Assembly: GCF_001584335.1 (NCBI RefSeq)
Contig: NZ_LSBB01000020.1
Coordinates: 868,001 to 932,000 of the forward strand
Direction of reading: 5' to 3'
Source: Bacillus atrophaeus
Lineage (GTDB): Bacteria > Bacillota > Bacilli > Bacillales > Bacillaceae
DNA: 64,000 nucleotides
In this document: one piece after another, positions 1 to 10,800 of the stretch
Layout: each line of letters opens with the position of its first letter
Position numbering within the stretch: position 1 is the stretch's first letter
Notes under the pieces: model-generated
What the model saw: only the letters and a program-made list of their open reading frames with translations
Told to the model about the DNA's origin: nothing
Databases searched by the model: none
Made by a program: the position numbers and the translations under genes

Positions 1-3000
1 GGAAAATATACTGTAAATCACTAGGAATGTTAGATGATATCGAGCATTTTGACCCGTTATTTTTTAATATACCGCCGTCAGAAGCTGAACTGATGGATCC
101 GCAGCATCGAATATTTTTACAGGAAGGCTATAAAGCATTTGAGGATGCCGGATATAACGCCCAAACATTAAATGATAAAAAGTGCGGAGTCTATCTGGGT
201 ATCATGAGCAATGAATACGGGATGATGCTGAATCAGCATCAGGCCAGAGCAAGCGCCACGGGGAACAGTTTTGCTATAGCGGCAGCACGTATTCCGTATT
301 ATCTTAATTTAAAAGGCCCTGCCATTCCTATCGATACGGCTTGTTCTTCCTCATTAGTCGGGACCCATTTGGCCCGCCAAGCTCTATTAAATAAAGAAAT
401 TGATATGGCGTTGGTTGGCGGCGTGAGCTTATACCTCACTCCGGAATCATACATCAGCATGTGTGAAGCCGGGATGTTATCGCCGGATGGACAATGCAAA
501 GCGTTTGATAATAGCGCAAATGGTTTCGTACCCGGCGAAGGTGCAGGAGCGTTAGTCCTAAAGCGACTCAAAGACGCAGAAGCAGCTAATGATCATATAT
601 ATGGAGTCATTATCGGTTCAGGAATTAATCAGGACGGAAAAACGAATGGAATTACAGCGCCGAGTGCAAAAAGCCAAATGGACTTAGAACGTGACATATA
701 TGAAAAATATGATATACACCCTGAGAGCATCAGTTATGTAGAAATGCACGGCACGGGAACAAAACAAGGGGATCCGATTGAATTAGAAGCCCTATCGACC
801 GTATTTAAAGAGAAAACAGACCGAAAGAAATATTGTGCGATCGGTTCAGTGAAAAGCAACATCGGTCATACATCGGCGGCGGCAGGGGTAGCTAGCGTCC
901 AAAAAGTGTTAATGTGCATGAAACACGAAACACTGGTGCCTACTTTACATTTCACAACGCCTAATGAGCATTTTCAATTTGAAGATTCGCCTTTATATGT
1001 AAATACCGAGCTTAAGCACTGGGAAACGAGTAAAGGACAGCCGCGGCGAGCCTGTGTGAGTTCCTTTGGATACAGCGGGACGAACGCCCACCTTGTGATT
1101 GAAGAATATCAGCCTAAAAGGCACAATGACAGGCCATCAGACCAGGATAGCCAAAAGTTATTTGTGTTATCTGCGAAAAAGACAGAGCAATTAAAAGGTT
1201 ATGCCCGATTGATGAAAGACTTTGCGGAATCCCATGAAGATATAAATCTGGCTGATATGGCATACACCCTTCAGGTTGGCCGGGAGCCGATGGATTATCG
1301 GATGGCGTTTTTGGCAGATTCAAGAGAATCGCTTGTCAAAACATTAGAGGATTATATCGCCGATGTTCAGCATGCTGGGATTTATTCTGCTCATGTGAAA
1401 ACGAAAAAAAGTGACATTAAAGCTTTTGAAACAGATGGTGATGCCAAAACATTGCTGCAAACATGGATAGAGAAGAGAAAGATTAAAGAAATAGCAGATT
1501 TATGGGTGAAAGGGCTTCGTGTAGATTGGAACGAGCTTTATGAAGATCAAAAACCTTATCGAATCAGTCTCCCCGCTTATCCATTTGCAAAAGAGTATTA
1601 TTGGCTGCCCAAAGAAACAGCTGCAGCAAGCAGCAGTTCTGCAAGTCCTGAAACTGGGGGACGGCATTGCTTTTTACAAAAACAATGGGAGCTTTGCCCG
1701 ATTGCTGCGAAGGAAAAAGGTAACCGGACGGTGGCCATATTGGCCAGTCCGAAGACAATGACGTTGGCTGAAGAGCTTTCTAAGTATTTCTCAAAATATC
1801 ATATTTTTGATATTGAAGGACACACCGATTTCTCAGATGCGGACTGGGAGAGTTTCGATGGCGCAGTGGATTTGGCCGGGTGTGAAATGAGCGATAACCA
1901 ATCCATGAAATGGATCAGCCCGCTGCAAAAGCTGATTGAGCATGGACGTAAACACAAACAAGGTTTAACCGTCATGTGTGTGACAAAAGGGCTGGAATCG
2001 TTTCAAAATAGAAATGTCAATTTATCAGGCGCCTCTCGAAGCGGTTTATATCGTATGCTTCAAAGCGAATACAGTTATCTCAAATCGAGACACATGGATG
2101 CAGATGAAGCGGCAAAAGAGACAGAGTTGGCGAGGCTGATCGCAGATGAGTTTAGTGCTGACAGTACAGAGACCGAAGTTTGTTATCGGGACGGACAGCG
2201 CTATCGAGCATTTTTGGAAGAAAGATCTGCCCATGAGGATAGCGAGCATCAATCAATATCGTTTCCGACAGACAAGGTGCTGCTGATTACAGGCGGGACA
2301 AGAGGTCTCGGATTACTATGCGCTCGGCATTTTGTGCAAACATACGGAGTTAAACGATTAGTGCTTACTGGCCGTGAGCCGCTGCCACCTCGTGCACAGT
2401 GGGAATCATTCAGTCGGCAAAACACGCCGCTTGCAAAAAAAATTCAAGCGGTCCAAGAGTTGGAAGCTTTGGGCGCACACGTGCAAGTGCTGTCTCTTTC
2501 CCTGTCCGATCCGCATGCTGTGAAAGAGAGCCTTGAAGCAATCCAGCACACCATGGGGGGAATTGGCGGAGTCATTCATTGTGCCGGTATGGTGAATACG
2601 AAAAATCCGGCATTTATAAGAAAGTCCGCAGAAGACATTCAACAGGTGTTGGAGCCTAAAGTCGAAGGCCTTCAAACATTATTTGACATTCTCAAAGAAG
2701 AGCCGCTGCAATTTTTCGTTCTGTTTTCATCAGTATCAGGGATTATTCCGGTTCTTGCATCAGGCCAAGCTGATTATGCCATGGCGAATGCTTACATGGA
2801 CTATTTTGCAGAGGCACATTCTGATGATTGTCCGATTGTCAGCATCCAGTGGCCCAACTGGAAGGAAACCGGTTTAGGTGAGGTTCGAAGCAAAGCTTTG
2901 GAACAGACCGGGCTGTTAAGCTTGAAAAATGAAGAAGGATTGCACCTTTTAGATCAGATTCTGTCTGAAAAACGACATGCCGTGATCCTGCCGGCAGTGA

Positions 3001-4874
3001 CCGATCTAGATGTATGGCAGCCGCATCAGCTGATGCAGCAGTCGATTCAGCCAGATTCTGTGATAAGTATGCCGTTTCCAAGTTCTGAGGCAAGCGGCGA
3101 TCAAGCCGTTCAAAACCTGCTGCATGAAACGACAGCCTGGCTTGTAAAGATCTTTTCTGATGAGTTAAAGATAGACCCCAAGGATCTTGAAACCGATGAA
3201 CCATTTCAAGAGTATGGCGTGGATTCGATCATTTTGGCTCAGTTATTACAGCAGATCAATCAGAAGATAGAAGGGGACATTGATCCGTCCATTTTATTTG
3301 AATATTCAACGATAGAGTCTTTTGCAAAGTGGCTGGTGTCTGCTTATGAATCTTCCCTATCAAATGCAGTATGCCGCTCCACCTCAAAAGAGCATGAGTC
3401 TGCCATATCTCCGCCTTCACTGAATGCGGTATCTCTTGGCGAAGCGGAACCGGAAAAGAGCCGTGAGATGAAACCGGTGAATCATACAGAAGACATCGCG
3501 ATTATCGGTCTTACTTGCCGGTTTCCCGGAGCTGACACTCTTGAGTCATATTGGGATTTAATAGCTGAAGGACGATCAGCCATCAGACCTGTTCCGCCTG
3601 AACGCTGGGGTTATTCCAGTCCGTATTATGCCGGCGTAATTGATGACCTGGAGCGATTTGATTCTGAATTCTTCCTTATGTCGGAAGACGATGTCAGGGC
3701 AATGGATCCTCAGGCTTTAGCTGTATTGGAAGAAAGCTTGAAATTGTGGCATCACGCCGGGTATACACAAAAGGAAATTAAAGGAATGCAGGCAGGTGTT
3801 TATATAGGCGGGCGCAGTCAGCACAAACCTGATCCATCCAGTCTTTCAAAAGCACGTAACCCGATTGTAGCCGGAGGGCAAAACTATTTAGCGGCTAATA
3901 TTTCTCAATTTTTCGATTTGCGCGGTCCGAGTATCGTGATGGACACAGCTTGTTCCTCTGCTTTGGTCGGTTTAAATATGGCCATTCAAGCTTTACGGAG
4001 CGGTGATATTGACGCTGCAGTAGTCGGCGGTGTCAGTTTGCTTGATACAGATGCTGCGCATCACATGTTCCAAGAGCGGGGCCTTTTATGTGAAAAGCCG
4101 TCTTTCCATGTATTTGACAAGCGTGCAGACGGTGTGGTGTTGGGAGAAGGCGTAGGCATGGTGTTAGTCAAAACGGTGAGGCAAGCGCTCAAAGACGGAG
4201 ATTCCATCTATGCTGTCATTAAAGCCGCTGCTGTTAATAATGACGGAAGGACCGCGGGACCCTCTACTCCGAATCTGCAGGCACAGAAGGACGTGATGCA
4301 GACGGCGCTCGAAAAAAGCGGCAAAAAACCTGAAGACATCAGCTATATCGAAGCGAACGGTTCTGGCTCGGTGGTGACGGATTTACTTGAGCTTAAGGCG
4401 GTCCAGTCCGTTTACCGTTCCAGCGGCAGAGCTCCTTTAGGATTAGGATCAGTTAAGCCTAATATCGGACACCCTTTATGTGCAGAAGGAATCGCCAGTC
4501 TCATAAAGGTCGCATTGATGCTGCAGCATCGCCGATTGGTCCCGTTTATGTCGGGCGACCAAAAAATGCCGCATTTTGATATAGAAGAAACTGATTTGTA
4601 TTTTTGTAAAACACAAGTTGAATGGGCGGCGGCAGAAGTGCCGACTGCAGCGATTAATTGTTTTGCGGATGGAGGAACGAATGCCCATCTGATTGTAGAA
4701 GCTTGGCAGGAATCGGTTCAGCGTCCGATTCGAAGAAAACCTCTGCCGCTTCCGGCATTAAATCGGCAGCCTATTTTAAAACAGAAAGCCGCCGCATCAG
4801 CTCGTACCGTGCAAAAGCAAGAGCTTCCGGCCAAGGGTGCTCCTAAAGAAATGTTTTGGAAAACATTCAAATAA
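1..4874 (+). CDS. pksL: Bacillaene trans-AT polyketide synthase PksL (BaeL), C-terminal part; 5' end outside window
   Basis: The reading frame is open from the first in-frame codon at position 3, upstream of the first Met at 27, and begins inside a ketosynthase, so this is the 3' end of a larger gene (PksL is about 4500 residues in B. subtilis). Domain order: KS (to ~1110; Cys codon 342, HGTGT His 747, NIGH His 867), post-KS linker ending in a PAYPFAKEYYW motif (~1580), KR (~2270–2870; TGGTRGLG, Ser–Tyr pair FSSVSG/ADYAMAN), ACP (~3115–3345; GVDSI with phosphopantetheine Ser at 3225) and a last KS (~3490–4730). That last KS keeps the Cys (3951) but has EANGSGS where HGTGT is expected, with Asn at 4356 in place of His, so it is probably non-elongating (KS0). 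No AT domain is present, as expected for a trans-AT enzyme. The missing dehydratase follows at the N-terminus of PksM. The PksL assignment rests on position next to PksM/N/R and on size. Confidence 0.9.
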   Translation, partial: KIYCKSLGMLDDIEHFDPLFFNIPPSEAELMDPQHRIFLQEGYKAFEDAGYNAQTLNDKKCGVYLGIMSNEYGMMLNQHQARASATGNSFAIAAARIPYYLNLKGPAIPIDTACSSSLVGTHLARQALLNKEIDMALVGGVSLYLTPESYISMCEAGMLSPDGQCKAFDNSANGFVPGEGAGALVLKRLKDAEAANDHIYGVIIGSGINQDGKTNGITAPSAKSQMDLERDIYEKYDIHPESISYVEMHGTGTKQGDPIELEALSTVFKEKTDRKKYCAIGSVKSNIGHTSAAAGVASVQKVLMCMKHETLVPTLHFTTPNEHFQFEDSPLYVNTELKHWETSKGQPRRACVSSFGYSGTNAHLVIEEYQPKRHNDRPSDQDSQKLFVLSAKKTEQLKGYARLMKDFAESHEDINLADMAYTLQVGREPMDYRMAFLADSRESLVKTLEDYIADVQHAGIYSAHVKTKKSDIKAFETDGDAKTLLQTWIEKRKIKEIADLWVKGLRVDWNELYEDQKPYRISLPAYPFAKEYYWLPKETAAASSSSASPETGGRHCFLQKQWELCPIAAKEKGNRTVAILASPKTMTLAEELSKYFSKYHIFDIEGHTDFSDADWESFDGAVDLAGCEMSDNQSMKWISPLQKLIEHGRKHKQGLTVMCVTKGLESFQNRNVNLSGASRSGLYRMLQSEYSYLKSRHMDADEAAKETELARLIADEFSADSTETEVCYRDGQRYRAFLEERSAHEDSEHQSISFPTDKVLLITGGTRGLGLLCARHFVQTYGVKRLVLTGREPLPPRAQWESFSRQNTPLAKKIQAVQELEALGAHVQVLSLSLSDPHAVKESLEAIQHTMGGIGGVIHCAGMVNTKNPAFIRKSAEDIQQVLEPKVEGLQTLFDILKEEPLQFFVLFSSVSGIIPVLASGQADYAMANAYMDYFAEAHSDDCPIVSIQWPNWKETGLGEVRSKALEQTGLLSLKNEEGLHLLDQILSEKRHAVILPAVTDLDVWQPHQLMQQSIQPDSVISMPFPSSEASGDQAVQNLLHETTAWLVKIFSDELKIDPKDLETDEPFQEYGVDSIILAQLLQQINQKIEGDIDPSILFEYSTIESFAKWLVSAYESSLSNAVCRSTSKEHESAISPPSLNAVSLGEAEPEKSREMKPVNHTEDIAIIGLTCRFPGADTLESYWDLIAEGRSAIRPVPPERWGYSSPYYAGVIDDLERFDSEFFLMSEDDVRAMDPQALAVLEESLKLWHHAGYTQKEIKGMQAGVYIGGRSQHKPDPSSLSKARNPIVAGGQNYLAANISQFFDLRGPSIVMDTACSSALVGLNMAIQALRSGDIDAAVVGGVSLLDTDAAHHMFQERGLLCEKPSFHVFDKRADGVVLGEGVGMVLVKTVRQALKDGDSIYAVIKAAAVNNDGRTAGPSTPNLQAQKDVMQTALEKSGKKPEDISYIEANGSGSVVTDLLELKAVQSVYRSSGRAPLGLGSVKPNIGHPLCAEGIASLIKVALMLQHRRLVPFMSGDQKMPHFDIEETDLYFCKTQVEWAAAEVPTAAINCFADGGTNAHLIVEAWQESVQRPIRRKPLPLPALNRQPILKQKAAASARTVQKQELPAKGAPKEMFWKTFK

Positions 4875-4892
4875 GAGAGGAGTGGGGAAGAA

Positions 4893-7800
4893 ATGATAAC
4901 TGAACAATTAAGCCTATCGTTACAGCATCCTATTATGCAAAATCATAAGGTATATGGACAAGCGTTATTACCCGGCCTTGCTTATATAGATCTCATTTAT
5001 CAAGTATTTCAAGAACACGGTTACGCTTATCAAGAACTTGAACTTAAACATGTAACCATTTTTCACCCGCTGATCGCGGAAGAGCAATATGACATCATTC
5101 TTTCTATTCACGTGTCTGAAAACAACGAAGGAAAATGGGTTATTCAAATTGACGGACAAAAACAGCAAGGAGACTTGTTAACAGACAAAAAACAATATGT
5201 AACTGCAGAAATGCATCAAAGAGAATCTGTTGCTTTCAGCGAAACCATTGATATGACTCATTGGGAAAAAACGGCTGACAAAGTTGTAGATTTGCACGAT
5301 ATCTATGACCAGTGCCGCCGTCATGAATTGGTGCATACAGGGATGATGAAGGCAAAAGGAAAGATATATGAAACGGGTGAAGGCGCCCTTATTGATATTT
5401 CTGTCGGCCAAGAAGCTCTGGTTCATTCCGAGTCGTTTATGTTCCATCCGACTCTCATTGACGGCAGCGGATTAGGGTCAAGCGTCCTGCTCTCGAATAC
5501 GAATCAAGACAGACAGACTCTTTATCTGCCTTTGTTTTATGAATCCTTTTCCGCTTCGGAATTATTACAGAAAGAATGTGCTGCTCGCATTCAATCTTCT
5601 TCAGTTCGTCAGGAGAAAGAACTTACTTATATGACGATTGAATATTTCAATCAACAAGGAAAAAAGGTAGCCGAGCTTAAAAACTTTGCAAGTAAATCTG
5701 TGCGCGAAGCGGAAGCCATTCATCCGGAAAGAAAGGAAACGAATAGGTCTCAAGCACTGATGCAGCGGAACGAATCTGTTCAGACGGCAAGTGCAGACAA
5801 CAGCCGGGAATATGCTGCAATTGAAGAGTTTTTACGTCAGCTTCTGGCTGAACAGCTTGGAAAACCGGCAGAACAGATTGAAACACATGCCGGGTACTAT
5901 GAGCTTGGTTTGGACTCGCCTTCCTTGCTTGAAACCGTTCAGGCGATTGGTTCCAAGATAGGGGCGGATCTCTCTCCGACCCTGCTGTTTGAATACACAA
6001 CCATTGCAGAATTGTCAGCTTATCTTGCTGAACACTTTTCATTTGGAGAGGCGGACAACGTTGTCCGCCAGTCTCCTTTACCTATGCCGGAAGATCCGGA
6101 GCCGGAATCATTAAAGGCTGATGAAACTGTATCGAAAGCCTGCGGAGACATTGCGATCATTGGGATGGCAGGCCGTTATCCCAAGGCTGAAAATATCCAA
6201 GCATTTTGGAAGAATCTAAAGGCGGGCATGGATTGCATCACTGAAATTCCGCCATCGCGCTGGGACTGGCAGGAATTCAGCCATTTGAAATCGCCTGCCG
6301 GGAAGCCTGTGTCAAAATGGGGCGGCTTTATCGAGGATGCAGATTGCTTTGATCCTCAATTCTTCAGAATATCTCCCAGAGAAGCAGAAAACATGGATCC
6401 CCAAGAACGTTTGTTTTTAGAGGCTTGCTGGGAAGCGATTGAAGATGCGGGATATACACCAAACACGCTTGCAGCACCGCAAGGCAGACATAAAAGACAG
6501 CATGTCGGCGTATTTGCCGGCGTTATGCATAAAGATTACTCCCTGATTGGAGCGGAGGCTTTATCTGAAGACAACCCATTTCCTTTGTCACTGAATTATG
6601 CTCAAATCGCCAATCGGGTTTCTTACTACTGTAACTTCCACGGACCGAGTATGGCGGTGGATACTGTATGCTCTTCTTCTTTGACCGCCGTTCATTTGGC
6701 GATAGAGAGCATCCGAAATGGAGAATGCGAGGTGGCACTTGCGGGCGGAGTTAATTTGTCGCTGCATCCGGCTAAATATATAAGCTATGGCAGTGTGGGA
6801 ATGCATTCCAGCGACGGATATTGCCATACGTTCGGTCTAAACGGCGACGGCTATGTATCGGGAGAAGGCGTCGGAACGGTTCTGCTGAAGCCTCTGAAAA
6901 AAGCAGAGCAGGATGGGGACCGGATCTATGCCGTCATTAAAGGAAGTGCCATTAATCATGTAGGAAAGGTAAGCGGAATTACGGTTCCAAGTCCTGTGGC
7001 GCAAGCTGACGTCATCGAAGCCTGCTTAGAGAAAACAGGAATCAATCCTAGGACCGTCAGCTATGTAGAAGCCCATGGCACAGGCACCTCCTTAGGAGAC
7101 CCGATTGAAATTCAAGGGCTGGTGAAAGCTTTCAGCCGGGATACGCAGGATAAGCAGTTCTGTTCCATCGGTTCCGTGAAATCAAATATTGGGCATGCCG
7201 AGTCTGCAGCCGGAATCAGCGGCTTGTGCAAGGTCGCCCTTCAGCTGCACTATAAAACGCTGGTGCCGTCTTTGCATTCACAAGAGCTGAATCCATACCT
7301 TAAACTGGATCAATCTCCTTTTTATGTCCAGCATGAAACAAAGGAATGGGAGCAGCCGACATTGACAGAAAACGGGGCTAGCATCACCTATCCCCGCCGT
7401 GCCGGATTAAGTTCATTCGGAGCTTCGGGGTCAAATGCGCACCTAATTCTGGAAGAATACATCCCGGCAGCTTCTATGTCTCCTGCAGCGGAAGCCGCAC
7501 CGGCTATCATTCCGCTGTCTGCCAGAAACAAAGACAGGCTGCAAGCCTATGTGAAGAAACTGCTCGATTATCTTCATGAGGACATCAATCTTTCTGAGCT
7601 TGCTTTTACATTACAGTCAGGACGCGTAGCAATGGAAGAGCGAGCAGCTTTTCTGGTGACAGACATAAAGGATTTAATCGTTAAATTAAAAGCATTTGCG
7701 GCAGGCAATGAGAAGATCAATGATTGCTGGACCGGACAGGTCAAAGATGTGAATGATCTTTTTATGTCCAGCGTGAATCAAGCCGCAATGGAATCGGTGC

Positions 7801-10800
7801 AGAAGCCGATTACTGAAGGCGGTTTGAAGAAATTGGCGGAAGCATGGGTTCAAGGAAAGCCGGCGAATTGGGAAGAATTGTACGGGAATAAGAAGCCGCT
7901 CAAAATCAGTGTTCCGACCTATCCGTTTGCAAAAGAACGTTATTGGATACCGGCACCTGAAACGAAAAACAGCAGCACCGATGCCCAATTACATCCGCTG
8001 CTGCACCGAAACACATCAGACTTCACTGAGCAGCGATTTAGTTCTACCTTTACAGGCGAAGAGTTTTTTCTCTCAGATCATGTAGTTAATGGTCAGAAAA
8101 TTTTGCCGGGCGTAGCCTATTTGGAAATGGCCCGTGAGGCAGCGGAAAAAGCAGCCGGTGTTCAGGAAGATGAACAAAGAGTGGTGTCACTCAAAGATAT
8201 CGTGTGGATACGGCCTATCGTGATTGAGAGCGAACCGAAAGAGATACATATCGGCCTTTATCCGGAAGATAGCGGAGAGATTACCTATGAGATTTATAGT
8301 GAACCGGAAGATATGGATGAAAATCCGATCATACACTGTCAGGGCAGTGCAAGGATAGGCGACGTAACGGACATCCCGGCTTTAGACATTAAAACATTGC
8401 AGGCGCAATGCAGCCTGGAGACCGTAGCGTCAGACCAATGCTATGAGGCGTTCCGGAAGATAGGGCTTGACTATGGCGAGGGCTATCAAGGAATTGAAAA
8501 GGTGCTCGTGGGACAAGACCAATTGCTTGCAAAAATCTCCTTACCCGCTTTCTTGAAAGGCGGCCAGCAGCAATTCATGCTTCACCCTAGTGTAATGGAT
8601 TCCGCTTTTCATGCTTCGATCGGTTTAATTGTAAGTTCAGTCAACGCAGGTACTCAAACACACAAACTGTCACTGCCGTTTGCAATGCAGGAACTTGACA
8701 TCCTTGGCCCTTGCCCTTCTGACATATGGTCCTTTATTCGATACAGTCAGGACAGCAAAGCGGATGACAAAGTGAGGAAGTATGATATTGATTTATGCGA
8801 TGAGAACGGCAACATTTGTGTTCGGATGAAAGGGGCTTCCATCAGAGCATTGGAAGGAGAACATTCATCTGCACCAAAAACGAATGCGGCAGAAAATGCG
8901 GCGCATCCGCCAGTCGGGCATACGATGATGATTCCCGTCTGGGAACCTATTTCTGCAGATGCAGAGGATGATCTCCCAGCTTTTGAAGAGCGGGCAGTTT
9001 TAATTGGAGGGTCTGAGGATGACCCGAGATTAATCAAACAGCATGATTCGAAGATTACAGTTTTAGATGTTCAGTCAACAGATGATATCTCAGCAATATC
9101 GAACAAGCTGCAAGCATGCGGCAGCATTGATCACGTGATATGGATCGCTCCGTCCCGCCAGCTGAACATAATGTCAGAGGATATGTTTATTGAAGATCAG
9201 GAAAAAAACGTTCTTCACGTTTTTAAGATTGTCAAAGCACTTCTTCAATCAGGATACGGTGACAAAGATGTAACATGGAGCCTTGTCACTGTCCAAGCGC
9301 AGCCGGTTGTTCAACAGGAATCAATAAACCCTTCTCATGCCAGTATTCACGGGCTTGCCGGCACAATGGCTAAGGAATACCCGAACTGGAAAATCCGGCT
9401 TCTTGATCTTGAGGAAGACTGTGTTTGGCCAATCAAGCAGATGTTTACACTTCCAGCTGACCGTCATGGGCATGCTTGGGCTTATCGTAATCAGCAGTGG
9501 CATCAGCAGGAATTGATCCCGTTTCAACACTCACCGTCAAACAGCACTCTGTATAAAACAGGGGGAGTGTATGTGGTTATCGGCGGTGCGGGATACATTG
9601 GTGAAGCGTGGAGTGAATATATGATCCGCAGCTATCAGGCGCAGATTATTTGGATTGGGCGCAGTCCATTAAATGACGCCATCCAGGCTAAATTAGACCG
9701 TCTTGCAAACGTCGGACCTATGCCTCACTACATTGCTGCCGATGCAGCTGATGTAAACTCCTTGCAGCAAGCTTACGAAAAAGTGAAAGAGCGTTATGCC
9801 CACATTCACGGCGTCGTTCATTCAGCGATGAACTTATCTGAGCAAAGTCTGGAAAATATGAGACTTGAAGAATTCAGATCGGGGCTGGCGGCCAAGGTAG
9901 ATGTGAGTGTGTGTATGGCTCAAGTATTTGAGCGGGAAGATTTGGATTTTGTCCTATTTTTCTCCTCGCTTGTGGCTCATATCAAAAATGTGAAGCAAAG
10001 CCATTATGCTTCCGGCTGCGCTTTTGCAGATGCTTTTGCTTACCGGCTTTCACAAAACTGGACGTGTCCGGTAAAAGTAATGAATTGGGGATATTGGGGA
10101 AACAGCGAAGCGGCTGGTGATGAGAATTTTGTCCAGCTCATGGATCAAATAGGCCTAGGCTTGATTGAACCGGAGGCAGGCATGAACGCATTACAAGCAC
10201 TGCTTTCGGGGCCGGTCAGCCAAGCGGCTTTCATTCATACAACCAAACCGGTTGCAGTAGAAGGCATGAATCAGATGGAGGCCATAACCGTTTATCCGCA
10301 CCAGCCTCAGGTTGACGTAAAAAGCTTGAGAGGGCGTTTGTCAGAAAAAGGGTCAAATGCAGACCATATAAAAGGAGTAAAGCATGAGGAACTGGATGAT
10401 TTCCTTTACAGGCTTCTTTTAGGTCAATTGCAAACGGCCGGGTTGTTTAAAGGTGACAGATTTTCTGCGGAACATTTTAAACGAAACAATAAAACCCGTG
10501 ATTTTTATGAAAAATGGCTTCAGCAAAGCATAGCGTTCCTTCTGGAGCATCACGATCTTAAGCAAGATGGAGAGTCATTGGTGACAAAAGACAGAGCAGA
10601 CCACAATATAGATGAGCTTTGGAAAGAATGGGGCGAGAAAAAGGCAGAGTGGCTGAAAGACAGCAATACGAAAGCAATGGTTGTGTTGGCAGAGTCCATG
10701 CTTAAAGCATTGCCGGATATTCTGGCCGGAAAAGTGCCAGCGACGGATGTTATGTTCCCTCATTCCTCTATGGAATTGGTGGAAGGAATCTATAAACACA

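Noticed and set aside
2839..3204. Long antisense ORFs within the pks genes (for example this 121-codon minus-strand frame)
   Set aside because: They are shadows of the opposite strand coding frame, without ribosome sites or recognisable domains.
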